NCBI GenBank assembly: GCA_963662175.1 | Contig: OY759219.1 | Span: 43,950,675 to 44,014,674, forward strand | Length of the DNA stretch: 64,000 nt | Source of the DNA: Aradus depressus | Taxonomy: Eukaryota; Arthropoda; Insecta; Hemiptera; Aradidae | Direction of reading: 5' to 3' | Part shown: positions 10,564 through 18,015 of the stretch, piece after piece | Layout of the letters: each line of letters opens with the position of its first letter | How positions within the stretch are numbered: the first letter of the stretch is position 1 | Notes under the pieces: generated by a model | Database searches by the model: none | Told to the model about the DNA's origin: nothing | The model's input: only the letters and a program-made list of their open reading frames with translations | Made by a program: the position numbers and the translations under genes

Positions 10564-10596
<33 letters not shown>
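9106..10596 (+). mobile_element. 5'-truncated LINE (I/Jockey group with RNase H)
   Basis: Carries the last part of LINE ORF2 and a poly(A) tail at 10568-10596, typical of target-primed insertion truncated at the 5' end. The ATATAT sequence on both sides prevents a firm target-duplication call. It is related to the full-length LINE at 49361-55290: both share LRLATGAFRTSPV and NWGAD or QWGAD segments. Confidence 0.75.
9111..10559 (+). CDS. LINE ORF2 C-terminal part: RT thumb, RNase H, C-terminal Cys motif
   Basis: 482 residues, open throughout. Residues 1-130 are the RT thumb/connection (HIKYLKKECNKRLNLLKIL, LATGAFRTSPVVSL). RNase H lies at about 215-345 with LYTDGSKSGG, SSFTAELCALSAAL, VCSDSMAALQA and VPSHVGIEGNEQADLAAKEA, so the D-E-D-D residues are all present. 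A Cys/His motif CELCEEELSVRHILEECP closes the protein. The RT catalytic core is absent because of truncation; the ATG at 9111 is fortuitous. RNase H would degrade RNA in the RNA/DNA hybrid. Confidence 0.8.
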   Translation: MDKKLNWSSHIKYLKKECNKRLNLLKILANTQWGADRTSLLRVYQSVVRFKLDYASFIYGSAPKRYLSSLDPVHHAGLRLATGAFRTSPVVSLCAETGIPPLLYRRLWLASSYIASLSLNETNPAYNYVFKPKYRRLYEGAPNASAPLGMRTRQSILDLIEVQPRSDPPEEPPWTRRKPLLQLNLHRLKKSETNSYIYKTEFNKIRSRHHKFEFLYTDGSKSGGNTGFAVVAKGATIKHKLPSWSSSFTAELCALSAALHHVMTMDGQSFIVCSDSMAALQATQALYTDNPLVSRIHRYTDYILSEGKSVIFMWVPSHVGIEGNEQADLAAKEASTSAAECNEISTKSDLKQILHSMVQLGWTNMWNEVDGRNKLKNIKKGVEPWKTSIRDNRREEVAVMRLRVGHSRLSHGHLIRREQARKCELCEEELSVRHILEECPLYQEELARRGITRALPAALGNHREALQRTIDFFSDTKLMDEL

Positions 10597-10598
<2 letters not shown>

Positions 10599-10868
10599 TA
10601 TATATATGTATATGGATGTATGTCTGTATATGTGTATATATATGTATTGATGTGTATATATATGTATTGATGTGTGTGTATGTGCATATGTATGGATATG
10701 CATCTGTCTCCATCCCTAAGTATTTAGATGCTTATGACCTTGATGTTGAGCATCTATAACCCTAATCCTAATCCTATATATATTTTTAATTATCCCATTT
10801 AAAAAAATATAATATAATATATTTTAATATATTATATTAAAATATAAAATAACATGTGGCTATGCCAC
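10597..10868. repeat. TA-rich simple repeat and probable remainder of the gypsy 1 LTR
   Basis: Alternating TGTATA/TGTATTGA repeats follow the LINE tail, then TTAATTATCCCATTTAAAA…AATAACATGTGGCTATGCCACA. The last block matches 4502-4561 nearly base for base. A small CCCTAATCCTAATCCTA run at 10760-10775 looks telomere-like but is too short to mean anything. Confidence 0.5.
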
Positions 10869-11587
10869 AGTTTGTACTCATGTGACGTCACATGGAAATA
10901 TATCTTATAAATTAAACAATTCTTTATACAAACATTTCCCATTGGGCTCATCCGTCACCATTTTCACTTGTTTGGGCTGACATCTTTTACCCCCACCTAT
11001 TTCTTCATTTTGCTATGTTTTTATATTTTCGTAATATTCTTCTGATTTTCCTTTCTGAAAATTCTTTAAATAATTATTTGTTTTTTCTTGAAAATATTTG
11101 ACGATTCTCACCGGTCAGTTTTTCTCCTATAAAAATTTTCTTTTTTCTCTTAATCCTCCATTCTCTCTTCAGTAATTCTTGATTCCATTTTATGATTTAA
11201 TGTTTCTTTTACTTTTTCACTTAATTTGGTTATATTTTATTCATAACTTTTTAGGAACTTCCATATAAAAAGTACCTACAACCTGTCGACTTCCATCTCT
11301 TCCAGTTGCCTTGTAAAATTACTTCATTTAACTGATAAATTGTATGTTTCTTTTATTTTCATCTTCAAACTTATTTAATTTTCTTTCTTCACGATGTATT
11401 CTTTATTTCTTGGTCTACTATTTTAGGTTCGTTATGAATGTTCAAAGTTTTCATTGATAAGGCTACAGGTTATATTTCATTTTTCTATAGTTTTAACTTT
11501 CTAAATTTGGTTTTTGTCTTATTTACTTTCCATTTTGTTGATTCTATTCTTATTTCCTGGTCTCTAAATTTTGTCTGGATGTATGAT
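10869..11587. other. Anonymous AT-rich stretch
   Basis: T-rich sequence with no open frame of note, no terminal repeats and no match to other parts of the window that I could find. An 8-bp palindrome TGACGTCA near 10880 is the only regular motif. Confidence 0.4.
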
Positions 11588-12001
11588 AGAAGAAAGTTCT
11601 GTAATTAAAACAGTACCTTTTGTCGATGGTCTGCGGACACTGCTAGTCAAATGTTAGACAGAACCGGAGGGTAAGGAAGACGGCCCCTGTCATCTCCTCT
11701 ACCTCCATTTAGTTGTAGTGTCACCGCACTATGAGTTGGCATGGGAACGGGGTCTTCATGGCAGAATGAAATGAGACATCTTCGGTTAGTCTGGAGGTCC
11801 TTGGCTTCTGATGGTCTGCCCTTATGGGCTGGGACCCTCCTATTTATACCTGGGTCAGCTCATAGTGCGGTGACACTACAACTAAATGGAGATATAGGAG
11901 ATGACACGTCTTTCTAACACTCCGGTTTTGTCTAACATTTGACTAGCAGTGTCCGCAGACCATCAACAAAAGGTACTGTTTTAATTACAGGACTTTCTTC
12001 T
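11588..12001. mobile_element. Fold-back MITE with about 145-bp inverted arms
   Basis: Left arm 11588-11735 (AGAAGAAAGTTCTGTAATTA…CCGCACTATGAG) and right arm 11859-12001 are inverted copies, about 90% alike by eye, around a 123-bp spacer. It has no coding capacity. The structure is that of a non-autonomous DNA transposon or foldback element. I do not see a convincing target-site duplication, so the superfamily is open. Confidence 0.75.
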
Positions 12002-12588
12002 ACCAATAACCCGTTTACAGATCACTCTATCTCCTCTTCCTCAAAATAATTTCATGCTGACATTACTGTGTATAAAAAAATCAGGATTACACCTTACAGT
12101 GATACAAAAAAAAAACGCCAACTCATTATTTCCATACACTCAGTAAAGCTAGTAAGAAATGATTTTGAGAAAGTGGAGGGGGAGAGAGCGTGATCTGTAA
12201 AAGCATTCTTTGTATAAGAAAGTCCTTCAATGGCCAAATATTTTTTTACTTCTTTCAAAACTTATATCGATTTTAGCATAACAATAATTCCATTATCTTG
12301 GTGACTTATTTACTTATAATGTACATTTCCTTTATATCGTAAAATGCAATACAAATAAAACATTATTAAAATTCTTTCGTATGTTGTTTCAGTTAAAACT
12401 GAGGGGCTGTTCAAGGACGATTGCGAACGAGGAGCCCATGTCTACCGTTGTCTCTATCTAGCCCAGGAAATAATATTGGTAACAATAATAATATCATATT
12501 TCCGATAAATGTCTAACCTGTACTTGCAGTTTCAGTTTTATCCAACAGAGTGCAGCAAAAGACACATGACTCATTAGATTTACATTTA
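12002..12588. other. Anonymous stretch
   Basis: AT-rich, without open frames or repeats shared with the rest of the window. It ends in the TATGTTCAGAAC sequence that was duplicated by the SINE. Confidence 0.4.
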
Positions 12589-12600
12589 TATGTTCAGAAC

Positions 12601-12944
12601 ACGAGGGCGCCGGTAGCTCAGTGGTATGCGTGCTTGACTTCTGAGCTCAAGGTCGTGGGTTCGTAGCCCGACCGAGGCCCTTAGTTTAGTTTATCTGGGA
12701 GGTAAAATAAACTTAAGCACGCCGTCCTTCGGATGGGACGTTAAGCGATGGTCCCGAGCCTGAACGATGTCAGGTACTCGTTAAAGACCCCTACCCTAGA
12801 TGAATAAAAATTTAGGGTAGGCAAAATTTAGGACTCCCACAGTAGAGTCGGGCTCATGTCCACCAGAGTGACGAAAGAGCGCTCTGGTAGTAGGCGATAT
12901 GACCTCGTAGTTAAAGCCCGGGCATGAGTCATAAAACCTAAACC
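12601..12944 (+). mobile_element. tRNA-derived SINE with Nin-DC-like core
   Basis: The 5' end resembles a tRNA: GCCGGTAGCTCAGTGGTA (A box region) and GGTTCGTAGCC (B box), which would drive RNA polymerase III. A central block CCTTCGGATGGGACGTTAAG…GGTCC resembles the conserved domain of invertebrate Nin-DC/MetaSINEs. Flanked by identical 12-bp target duplications TATGTTCAGAAC at 12589-12600 and 12945-12956. No poly(A); the end is CATAAAACCTAAACC. Its 3' part recurs, reversed and truncated, at 27803-27882. Confidence 0.82.
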
Positions 12945-12976
12945 TATGTTCAGAACGTTCTGTATGACCTTACATG

Positions 12977-13124
12977 TGTAGCGGGCCTTCGCTTACTAAT
13001 CCCGACTTAGTTAAGTAAAACAGAATGCACTTTCTCGTAAATCACAATAAGTCGTATATTTTATCTACACATGAAATTATTAAGACAACAATCTAAATTA
13101 TTATTAAAATAAACAGATGCTACA
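12977..13124 (-). repeat. 3' LTR of gypsy 2
   Basis: TGTAGCGGGCC…AGATGCTACA, TG…CA ends, preceded by CATG. Very short for a gypsy LTR. Followed at once by the coding end of integrase (stop at 13137); the pyrimidine-rich TCATCCCCTCCTTC on the plus strand at 13125-13138 is a purine tract on the sense strand and fits the polypurine tract. Confidence 0.9.
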
Positions 13125-13136
13125 TCATCCCCTCCT

Positions 13137-15242
13137 TCATGAGGCCTGGTCCCCCAGGCGTCTCTTGAACGGCCGCAGCCGATTTGCATGAACCACCATT
13201 CGCCGCCGCCTCCGACGAGGATCTTGTATCCTGTACGTAACGTCCGACAACTTCTTCATGATGGTGTAGGGTCCGCTCCAAGGCCTGTGCAGTTTGGCAC
13301 TCTTGTTGCGTCCGACGACAGGTGACCACAACCAGACCTCATCACCCTCCTGCAGGCTGCTCTCTTTGCAGCCACGGTCATAGTAGTCCTTCTGCCTGAG
13401 CTGATGCTTCCCTTGTACTTGCCGTAGGCGGTCATAGGCGGCCTCCATCTGCTCAGACCTACGAAGGACATACTCGTGTACCGGAGCTGCATCTTCTTCC
13501 CGACCATACATCACGTCGAGTGGCAGACTGACCTCTCTGCCGAATAACGCGTAGTAAGGCGTAAGCTGCGTTGTCTCGTGACGACTCGACCGATACGCCA
13601 GCATAACGAGAGGCAGCTGCTGATCCCAGTCGTCCTGATGATCATTGCAGAAATGGCAAAGCATGTTGCCCAGGGTGCGGTTAAAGCGCTCGACCAGGCC
13701 GTCCGATTCCGGGTGGTATGGGCTGGTGCGAGTTTTCGTAATACACAGCCTCCTCATAAGGTCCGCAAAGAGTTGTGACTCAAATTGTCGGCCTTGGTCG
13801 GTATGAAGTTCATATGGGGCGCCATATCTTGCGATGAACTCTTTCAAGAGAGTGTCCGCTATGGTTTCGGCCTCGATATTTACCACTGGGTAAGCCTCTA
13901 CCCACTTAGTAAAGTAGTCGGCCACCACCACTACATATCGGTTACCACCTTGGGTCCGAGGTAGAGGCCCAAGGATGTCCATGGCGACTCGCTGGAAGGG
14001 GAAGCCTGCCGCTACTCGCTGCATCGGAGCTCTCGTCTTCGTCCCCTTTCTAGCCCCACAACTCTCGCAACTCTTTATCCATTCTTCAACGTCCCGTTGA
14101 TGCCCCGACCAGTAGAAGCGATCTCGTACCTTCTGCAGGGTCCTGGTGATTCCCAAATGTGCCCCTCCTGCAGCGCTGTCGTGCAGATTTCCAAGAATTT
14201 CAGCAATCAAACTTCTCGGCACCACAAACTGATATCTTGCAGGCTTCCCTTCCTCTTCCCATCTTCGGTGTATCAACCCATCTCGTAGTTCCAATCTACT
14301 CCATTGGGCCCAAAGACTGAGAAGCTTGGGACTTTTTCCCCGCACGTCCGAGAATGCTGGTCTTGCCCCCTTCGTTAGCCAATCGAAAACGGCCGATAGC
14401 TGTGCATCCTCCTTTTGTGCGATGGCCAGTTCGTCAGATGATCTGATGGCACCAACAAGAATTCCTTCACCTTCCCCATCCGACAGGCAATCTTCTTTCA
14501 TCTCTCCCTTTACCACTTCCCCTCCTTCTTTTTCCCCGGACTCGTCCTTTTCCTTTCCGCATTGACCGCACGAACGAGAAAGTCCATCAGCATTGCCATG
14601 TGCTTTTCCGGGCCGATGAACGACATTGAAATTATATGGAGCTAGAAGCTCAAGCCACCTGGCTACCTGACCATCCGGGTCTTTGAAGGACTGCAACCAC
14701 TTCAGGGAACTGTGATCAGTTCTAACCGTGAATATCGTGCCGTAAAGGTAGAAGCGGAAGTGGCGAACGGCGAAGACGAGGGCCAGCATCTCTTTTCTAG
14801 TAGTGCAGTAGCGCCTTTCTACTTTGGTCAACGCCCTACTGGCATAGCTGATCACTCTCTCCTGCCCCTCCTGTACCTGACTGAGTACGGCTCCTAGTCC
14901 CATATCGCTGGCATCAGTATCCAGAGTGAAGGTACCGTCACCCTTAGGCAACGCCAAGACTGGTGCTGAGGTCAATGCGATCTTAAGGCACTCAAATCGC
15001 TCCTGCAACTCAGGTCCAAATAAAAACCTTGCACTCTTTTCAGTGGCCTTGTAAAGGGGTGCAGCTATATCCGCAAATCCTCGGATGAAACGCCTATAAT
15101 AGGCAGCAAACCCTAAGAACGATCGTAAGGCTCGTACGCTGTCGGGAGTGGGCCACTCGACTACTGCCTTAATTTTATCTGGGTCCGTCGCAATGCCTTC
15201 AGCGGACACAACATGCCCCAGATAAGTAATTTGATCGCGCAA
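13137..15242 (-). CDS. pol: Pol C-terminal part: RT thumb, RNase H, integrase (gypsy 2)
   Basis: 701 open residues. RT thumb (QITYLGHVVSAEGIATDPDK, FLGFAAYYRRFIRGFA), then RNase H with FTLDTDASDMGLGAVLSQ, RKEMLALV and VRTDHSSLKWL, including the acidic residues. A CGQCGKEK linker follows. Integrase has HHCC (AHLGITRTLQK…CESCGARK), the core (YFTKWVEAYPV, HTDQGRQFES, PESDGLVERFNRTL) and GPY/F (RPWSGPYTIMKKLSDVTYRI). Nothing catalytic is visibly missing. It is separated from the upstream RT only by a TGA at 15246-15248 in a KPKK-stop-QLL context where relatives have Cys. Confidence 0.88.
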   Translation of the reverse strand: MRDQITYLGHVVSAEGIATDPDKIKAVVEWPTPDSVRALRSFLGFAAYYRRFIRGFADIAAPLYKATEKSARFLFGPELQERFECLKIALTSAPVLALPKGDGTFTLDTDASDMGLGAVLSQVQEGQERVISYASRALTKVERRYCTTRKEMLALVFAVRHFRFYLYGTIFTVRTDHSSLKWLQSFKDPDGQVARWLELLAPYNFNVVHRPGKAHGNADGLSRSCGQCGKEKDESGEKEGGEVVKGEMKEDCLSDGEGEGILVGAIRSSDELAIAQKEDAQLSAVFDWLTKGARPAFSDVRGKSPKLLSLWAQWSRLELRDGLIHRRWEEEGKPARYQFVVPRSLIAEILGNLHDSAAGGAHLGITRTLQKVRDRFYWSGHQRDVEEWIKSCESCGARKGTKTRAPMQRVAAGFPFQRVAMDILGPLPRTQGGNRYVVVVADYFTKWVEAYPVVNIEAETIADTLLKEFIARYGAPYELHTDQGRQFESQLFADLMRRLCITKTRTSPYHPESDGLVERFNRTLGNMLCHFCNDHQDDWDQQLPLVMLAYRSSRHETTQLTPYYALFGREVSLPLDVMYGREEDAAPVHEYVLRRSEQMEAAYDRLRQVQGKHQLRQKDYYDRGCKESSLQEGDEVWLWSPVVGRNKSAKLHRPWSGPYTIMKKLSDVTYRIQDPRRRRRRMVVHANRLRPFKRRLGDQAS

Positions 15243-15248
15243 CAGCTG

Positions 15249-15908
15249 TCATTTCTTTGGCTTTAGCTTGAGCCTGGCCTGACGAATCCTCTCGAAAACT
15301 TCTCTTAGTCGTTCCAGATGCTCCTCCACAGTTCCACTCCAAACAACTATGTCATCCAGGTAAACCATTGAGGTCTTCCACTTCAAACCACTCAACACCG
15401 TGTCCATCAATCTCTGAAAGGTGCTAGGCGCGTTGCAGAGACCGAAGGGAAGCACTTTGAATTTATACAGCCCCTCACAGGTGATGAAGGCTGTCTTTTC
15501 TTTGTCTTGGGTTTCCATCTCTACCTGCCAGTAATCTGAAGCTAAGTCCAAAGAGGAGAAATACTTCGCTCCGGCGAGGTTATCTAAAATATCGTCGATC
15601 CTAGGCAAAGGATAGGCATCTTTTTTCGTCACCTGGTTAAGCCGACGATAATCAACGCAGAAGCGTATACTTCCATCTTTCTTCCGGACAAGTACAATGG
15701 GGCTCGCCCATGGTGACTGTGAGGGCTCTATGACATTCTGATCCAGCATTTCTGACACCAGTTTCTCTACTGTTTGACGCCGCTGTGCAGGGATCCGACG
15801 AAGCGGTTGTTTGATGGGCGTTGTGTTATCGGTGCCAATTCGATGCTTCACCAAAACCAGTTCGTCCGATGTCGGTAGACCCAGTCGAGTAGATGTCCTT
15901 GAAGTCAT
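15249..15908 (-). CDS. pol: Reverse transcriptase (gypsy 2)
   Basis: Fingers and palm of [74 protein letters not shown] and the YLDDIVVW active site with its Asp pair. In frame with the downstream Pol ORF (13137-15242) and with the protease ORF, but joined to the pre-RT segment by a one-base excess in a T run near 15855. Copies element RNA into DNA in the virus-like particle. Confidence 0.85.
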   Translation of the reverse strand: MTSRTSTRLGLPTSDELVLVKHRIGTDNTTPIKQPLRRIPAQRRQTVEKLVSEMLDQNVIEPSQSPWASPIVLVRKKDGSIRFCVDYRRLNQVTKKDAYPLPRIDDILDNLAGAKYFSSLDLASDYWQVEMETQDKEKTAFITCEGLYKFKVLPFGLCNAPSTFQRLMDTVLSGLKWKTSMVYLDDIVVWSGTVEEHLERLREVFERIRQARLKLKPKK

Positions 15909-16176
15909 CTAGCAACCGGGTGAGCTGCTCCTTTTGGGCTGAGCTGATAGAGGCTGCTCCCAGGTCGAATAACCTCTGAATATCTTCACTGCCATCTTCG
16001 TTCACGGTTACTGATGCCACAGTTTGGCAGAACTCCTCTACCAGCCCAAGGTTCGTTCCGGCAAAAATGGTCGTCGGTTCAGGTCTAGGATTCATAAGGC
16101 GAACTATCATCACGCCCTGGTGAACAACGGCAGTACTTCGAGCAACGCACACCCCCATTTTCCCCCGGCTTCCCAC
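15826..16176 (-). pseudogene. pol: Protease/RT spacer (gypsy 2, shifted frame)
   Basis: Contains VCVARSTAVVHQGVMIVRLM, TTIFAGTNLGLVEE and FKDIYSTGSTDIGRTG, which match the gypsy 1 spacer. It lies in a different frame from both the protease upstream and RT downstream. The entry shift maps to the AAAA run in GGGGGAAAATGGGGG (sense; 16150-16165) and the exit shift to the TTTT run near 15855. Two compensating single-base changes therefore explain the displaced frame. Confidence 0.7.
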
Positions 16177-16646
16177 TTTGGCTCAAAAATAACTTCAGTC
16201 CCATCCTTGGCACTAACATAGACTGACCCGAAAACTTCATGCCTTCCTGGCACGACGACATTCTCCACGAGCACAGCTGACAACTGCTGGATGCACGGTA
16301 GCACATCCTGAGACACAAGTTGGGATACACCTTTTCCTATCTTTAGAGTGCCTTTACCCAACTCGAGACAAGCCTGGTTCATTTCAAGGAAATCAATCCC
16401 TAGCAGGACATCGCACCAGATATCTCCTATGACGCAAGAGTGAGTTCGCTCTTCAGACCCAATGGTAACCGCTACCTTGGCTACTCCACTGGTTCCGATG
16501 CGCCCTCCACCTGCGTTCCTAAGGCTCCCGGCGTATGGTTCTTGGGCCTGAATTCTATTTTCCTTTGCAAATTGCGCACTCAGGAGCGTAAGACTTGCGC
16601 CTGAGTCCACCAACGCCCTAGTAGGCACCCCATTCACTTTGATCAT
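16110..16646 (-). CDS. pol: Aspartic protease (gypsy 2)
   Basis: Retropepsin-like domain with the active-site loop RALVDSGASLTLLSAQFA near the start and the closing DVLLGIDFLEM about 75 residues on; these pair in the dimer that cleaves Gag and Pol. The upstream -1 frame from Gag (GKLKSVSDEDHAL) lies in yet another frame and meets this one across a short C run near 16683, so one base is missing there relative to gypsy 1. Confidence 0.8.
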   Translation of the reverse strand: MIKVNGVPTRALVDSGASLTLLSAQFAKENRIQAQEPYAGSLRNAGGGRIGTSGVAKVAVTIGSEERTHSCVIGDIWCDVLLGIDFLEMNQACLELGKGTLKIGKGVSQLVSQDVLPCIQQLSAVLVENVVVPGRHEVFGSVYVSAKDGTEVIFEPKWEAGGKWGCALLEVLPLFTRA

Positions 16647-16731
16647 AACGAAGTTTCGCGAAGATCTATCTCCTTTTACCGTGGGACCAACTTCTGTCCG
16701 GCCAACGCGTGGTCCTCATCGCTGACCGACT

Positions 16732-17574
16732 TTAGTTTCCCTGCGACATCTTGCACTGACTCCTGATATGCCCTTTTTGGTTGCAGGCCCAACAGAACAC
16801 CTCTCGGCGGCTCCGAACTTGCTGTGACCCCTCCCCTAGCTGTTTTGCCAAGTCTGACAGAACCCGGGTCAGTTCAGCCAGCTGCTGACCTTGCTGATCC
16901 ATGCGAGCCCCTTGCTCCTTAACTAATTTTAGGAGAGACGATTCACTCGGCATGACATCAGCTGTGATATCCCCCTGACTCTCGTGTCTGCTACTGATAG
17001 GGGACCTGCTAGACCGTCCATGTAGGGCGTACGTCGCCTCTACCTGTAAAGCCTTTGTCAAGGCGCCGGACAATGTCTGAGGTCTTGCTAGTGCCGTCTG
17101 AAGTCGTATGTCCCTATCCCGAAGCCCTGAAATGAACTTATCCTTCAGGCGCTCTTCTTTTAACTGACCCTCGTCCCCGGGATAGCCCTCCTCGTAAAGT
17201 AAGCTCAGGGACGTCGCGAACGAAGTAAGGGACTCTGTACTTTCCTGTGTCCTATGCCGGAAAAAGTTCCTTTTAAGCTCCCTGTGTTCGGGGGGTTCCA
17301 ACTTGGCCCTCATCTCCCGACATACAGTGTCCCAGTTGGACAGATCCCTCTTCGGAATGGCATTAAATATGTGTTGACTCTGGCCGGTCAGAGAGATAGC
17401 CAAAAATCGAACCATGGTATCTTCAGACCACTCATTGAGACAAGACACATTAATAAAATATTGTTCGTACTCACCCCAACTGCCACTTGAATACTCTTTG
17501 TGTAGTACCACTGGCCGTCTAACCAGTTCATCTCTGGCCACGCCAGAGTTTGTTTTCCCCAATCGTTTGGGCAT
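16732..17574 (-). CDS. gag: Gag (gypsy 2)
   Basis: 280 residues from MPKRLGKTN, beginning 28 bases after the PBS. The N-terminal half has the Gag signature SWGEYEQYFINVSCLNEWSE and ESLTSFATSLSLLYEEGYPG. A short coiled region LVKEQGARMDQQGQQLAELT follows, and a CCHC-type knuckle CWACNQKGHIRSQC ends the protein. The frame closes with TAA at 16732-16734 directly after the bases GGGAAAC. Gag packages the element RNA. Confidence 0.85.
   Translation of the reverse strand: MPKRLGKTNSGVARDELVRRPVVLHKEYSSGSWGEYEQYFINVSCLNEWSEDTMVRFLAISLTGQSQHIFNAIPKRDLSNWDTVCREMRAKLEPPEHRELKRNFFRHRTQESTESLTSFATSLSLLYEEGYPGDEGQLKEERLKDKFISGLRDRDIRLQTALARPQTLSGALTKALQVEATYALHGRSSRSPISSRHESQGDITADVMPSESSLLKLVKEQGARMDQQGQQLAELTRVLSDLAKQLGEGSQQVRSRREVFCWACNQKGHIRSQCKMSQGN
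16735..16741 (-). promoter_or_regulatory. Candidate -1 ribosomal frameshift site
   Basis: On the sense strand G GGA AAC TAA: a canonical X XXY YYZ heptamer in the Gag frame with the stop codon next. Slipping back one base reads GGG AAA CTA and gives GKLKSVSDEDHAL, which aligns with GKLMPAADEDL in gypsy 1. GGGAAAC is a known retroviral slippery sequence. The alternative is a one-base error just upstream. Confidence 0.55.
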
Positions 17575-17602
17575 GGTTTTATCCTGTTCGCTGCCACCAA
17601 TT

Positions 17603-17750
17603 TGTAGCGGGCCTTCGCTTACTAATCCAGACTTAGTTAAGTAAAACAGAATGCACTTTCTCGTAAATCACAATAAGTCGTATATTTTATCTACACATGA
17701 AATTATTAAGACAACAATCTAAATTATTATTAAAATAAACAGATGCTACA
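17603..17750 (-). repeat. 5' LTR of gypsy 2
   Basis: 147 of 148 bases identical with the LTR at 12977-13124. Preceded (plus strand) by the PBS complement CGCTGCCACCAA and followed by the CATG target duplication. Confidence 0.9.
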
Positions 17751-17754
17751 CATG

Positions 17755-18015
17755 GTTTTAAAAAAGAAAAAAAAAAGAACGAGGGGAGGGGACTAGGTCC
17801 AATAAAGCATGACCACGCCCACCTGAGCGGAGGAGTGAGGTTAAACAGAGGTTACAATGCTATATTATATTTTATGAATAAAATATTTGTGTGATGTTTT
17901 TAAATATTAAAAAAAAATTTATAAAGTAATGTTAAAGTAGAATTAAGAAAAATTGTAATAGAAAAAGAAAATTGTCAAAAAAATATATGGCAGGGCAAAA
18001 AAACTAACCAATGAT
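17755..18015. other. AT-rich spacer
   Basis: Flank of gypsy 2: a purine run, a short GC-rich piece (GACCACGCCCACCTGAGCGG), then AT-rich DNA. No gene seen. Confidence 0.4.

Larger units (their letters stand above)
4491..10868 (-). mobile_element. Ty3/gypsy retrotransposon 1 (degenerate)
   Basis: Minus-strand element with Gag (8967-8488), zinc knuckle and protease (8433-7684), RT (7144-6706), RNase H (6669-6148) and integrase (5743-4575). It is the same family as the young element at 12977-17750. The right LTR starts TGTAGCG at 8991, directly after a PBS (sense TGGTGGCAGCGGTGGGAT). Its end is probably the GCTATGCCACA at 10868, since the same 70-bp AT-rich block plus GGCTATGCCACA also ends the left LTR remnant (4491-4561). 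A LINE split the right LTR and A1 split the left one. LTR limits are inference; the coding body is clear. Confidence 0.7.
12977..17750 (-). mobile_element. Ty3/gypsy retrotransposon 2, young and nearly complete
   Basis: 4774 bp bounded by 148-bp LTRs (12977-13124 and 17603-17750) that differ by one base (CCCGAC/CCAGAC). The target duplication is CATG on both sides (12973-12976 and 17751-17754). Gag, protease, RT, RNase H and integrase follow in the gypsy order. The PBS (sense TGGTGGCAGCGAACAGGATA, 17600 downward) abuts the 5' LTR. The near-identical LTRs imply recent insertion, yet the coding chain has three one-base frame breaks and one stop. Confidence 0.92.

Noticed and set aside
10436..10713. 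Minus frames rich in Tyr/Ile/His
   Set aside because: Produced by TGTATA simple repeats and the LINE poly(A).
10755..10776. Telomere-like CCCTAATCCTAATCC
   Set aside because: Only two to three units within AT-rich DNA, inside a probable LTR.
12601..12672. tRNA gene suggested by tRNA-like head
   Set aside because: Continues into a SINE core and has 12-bp target duplications; the 3' acceptor strand is not present.
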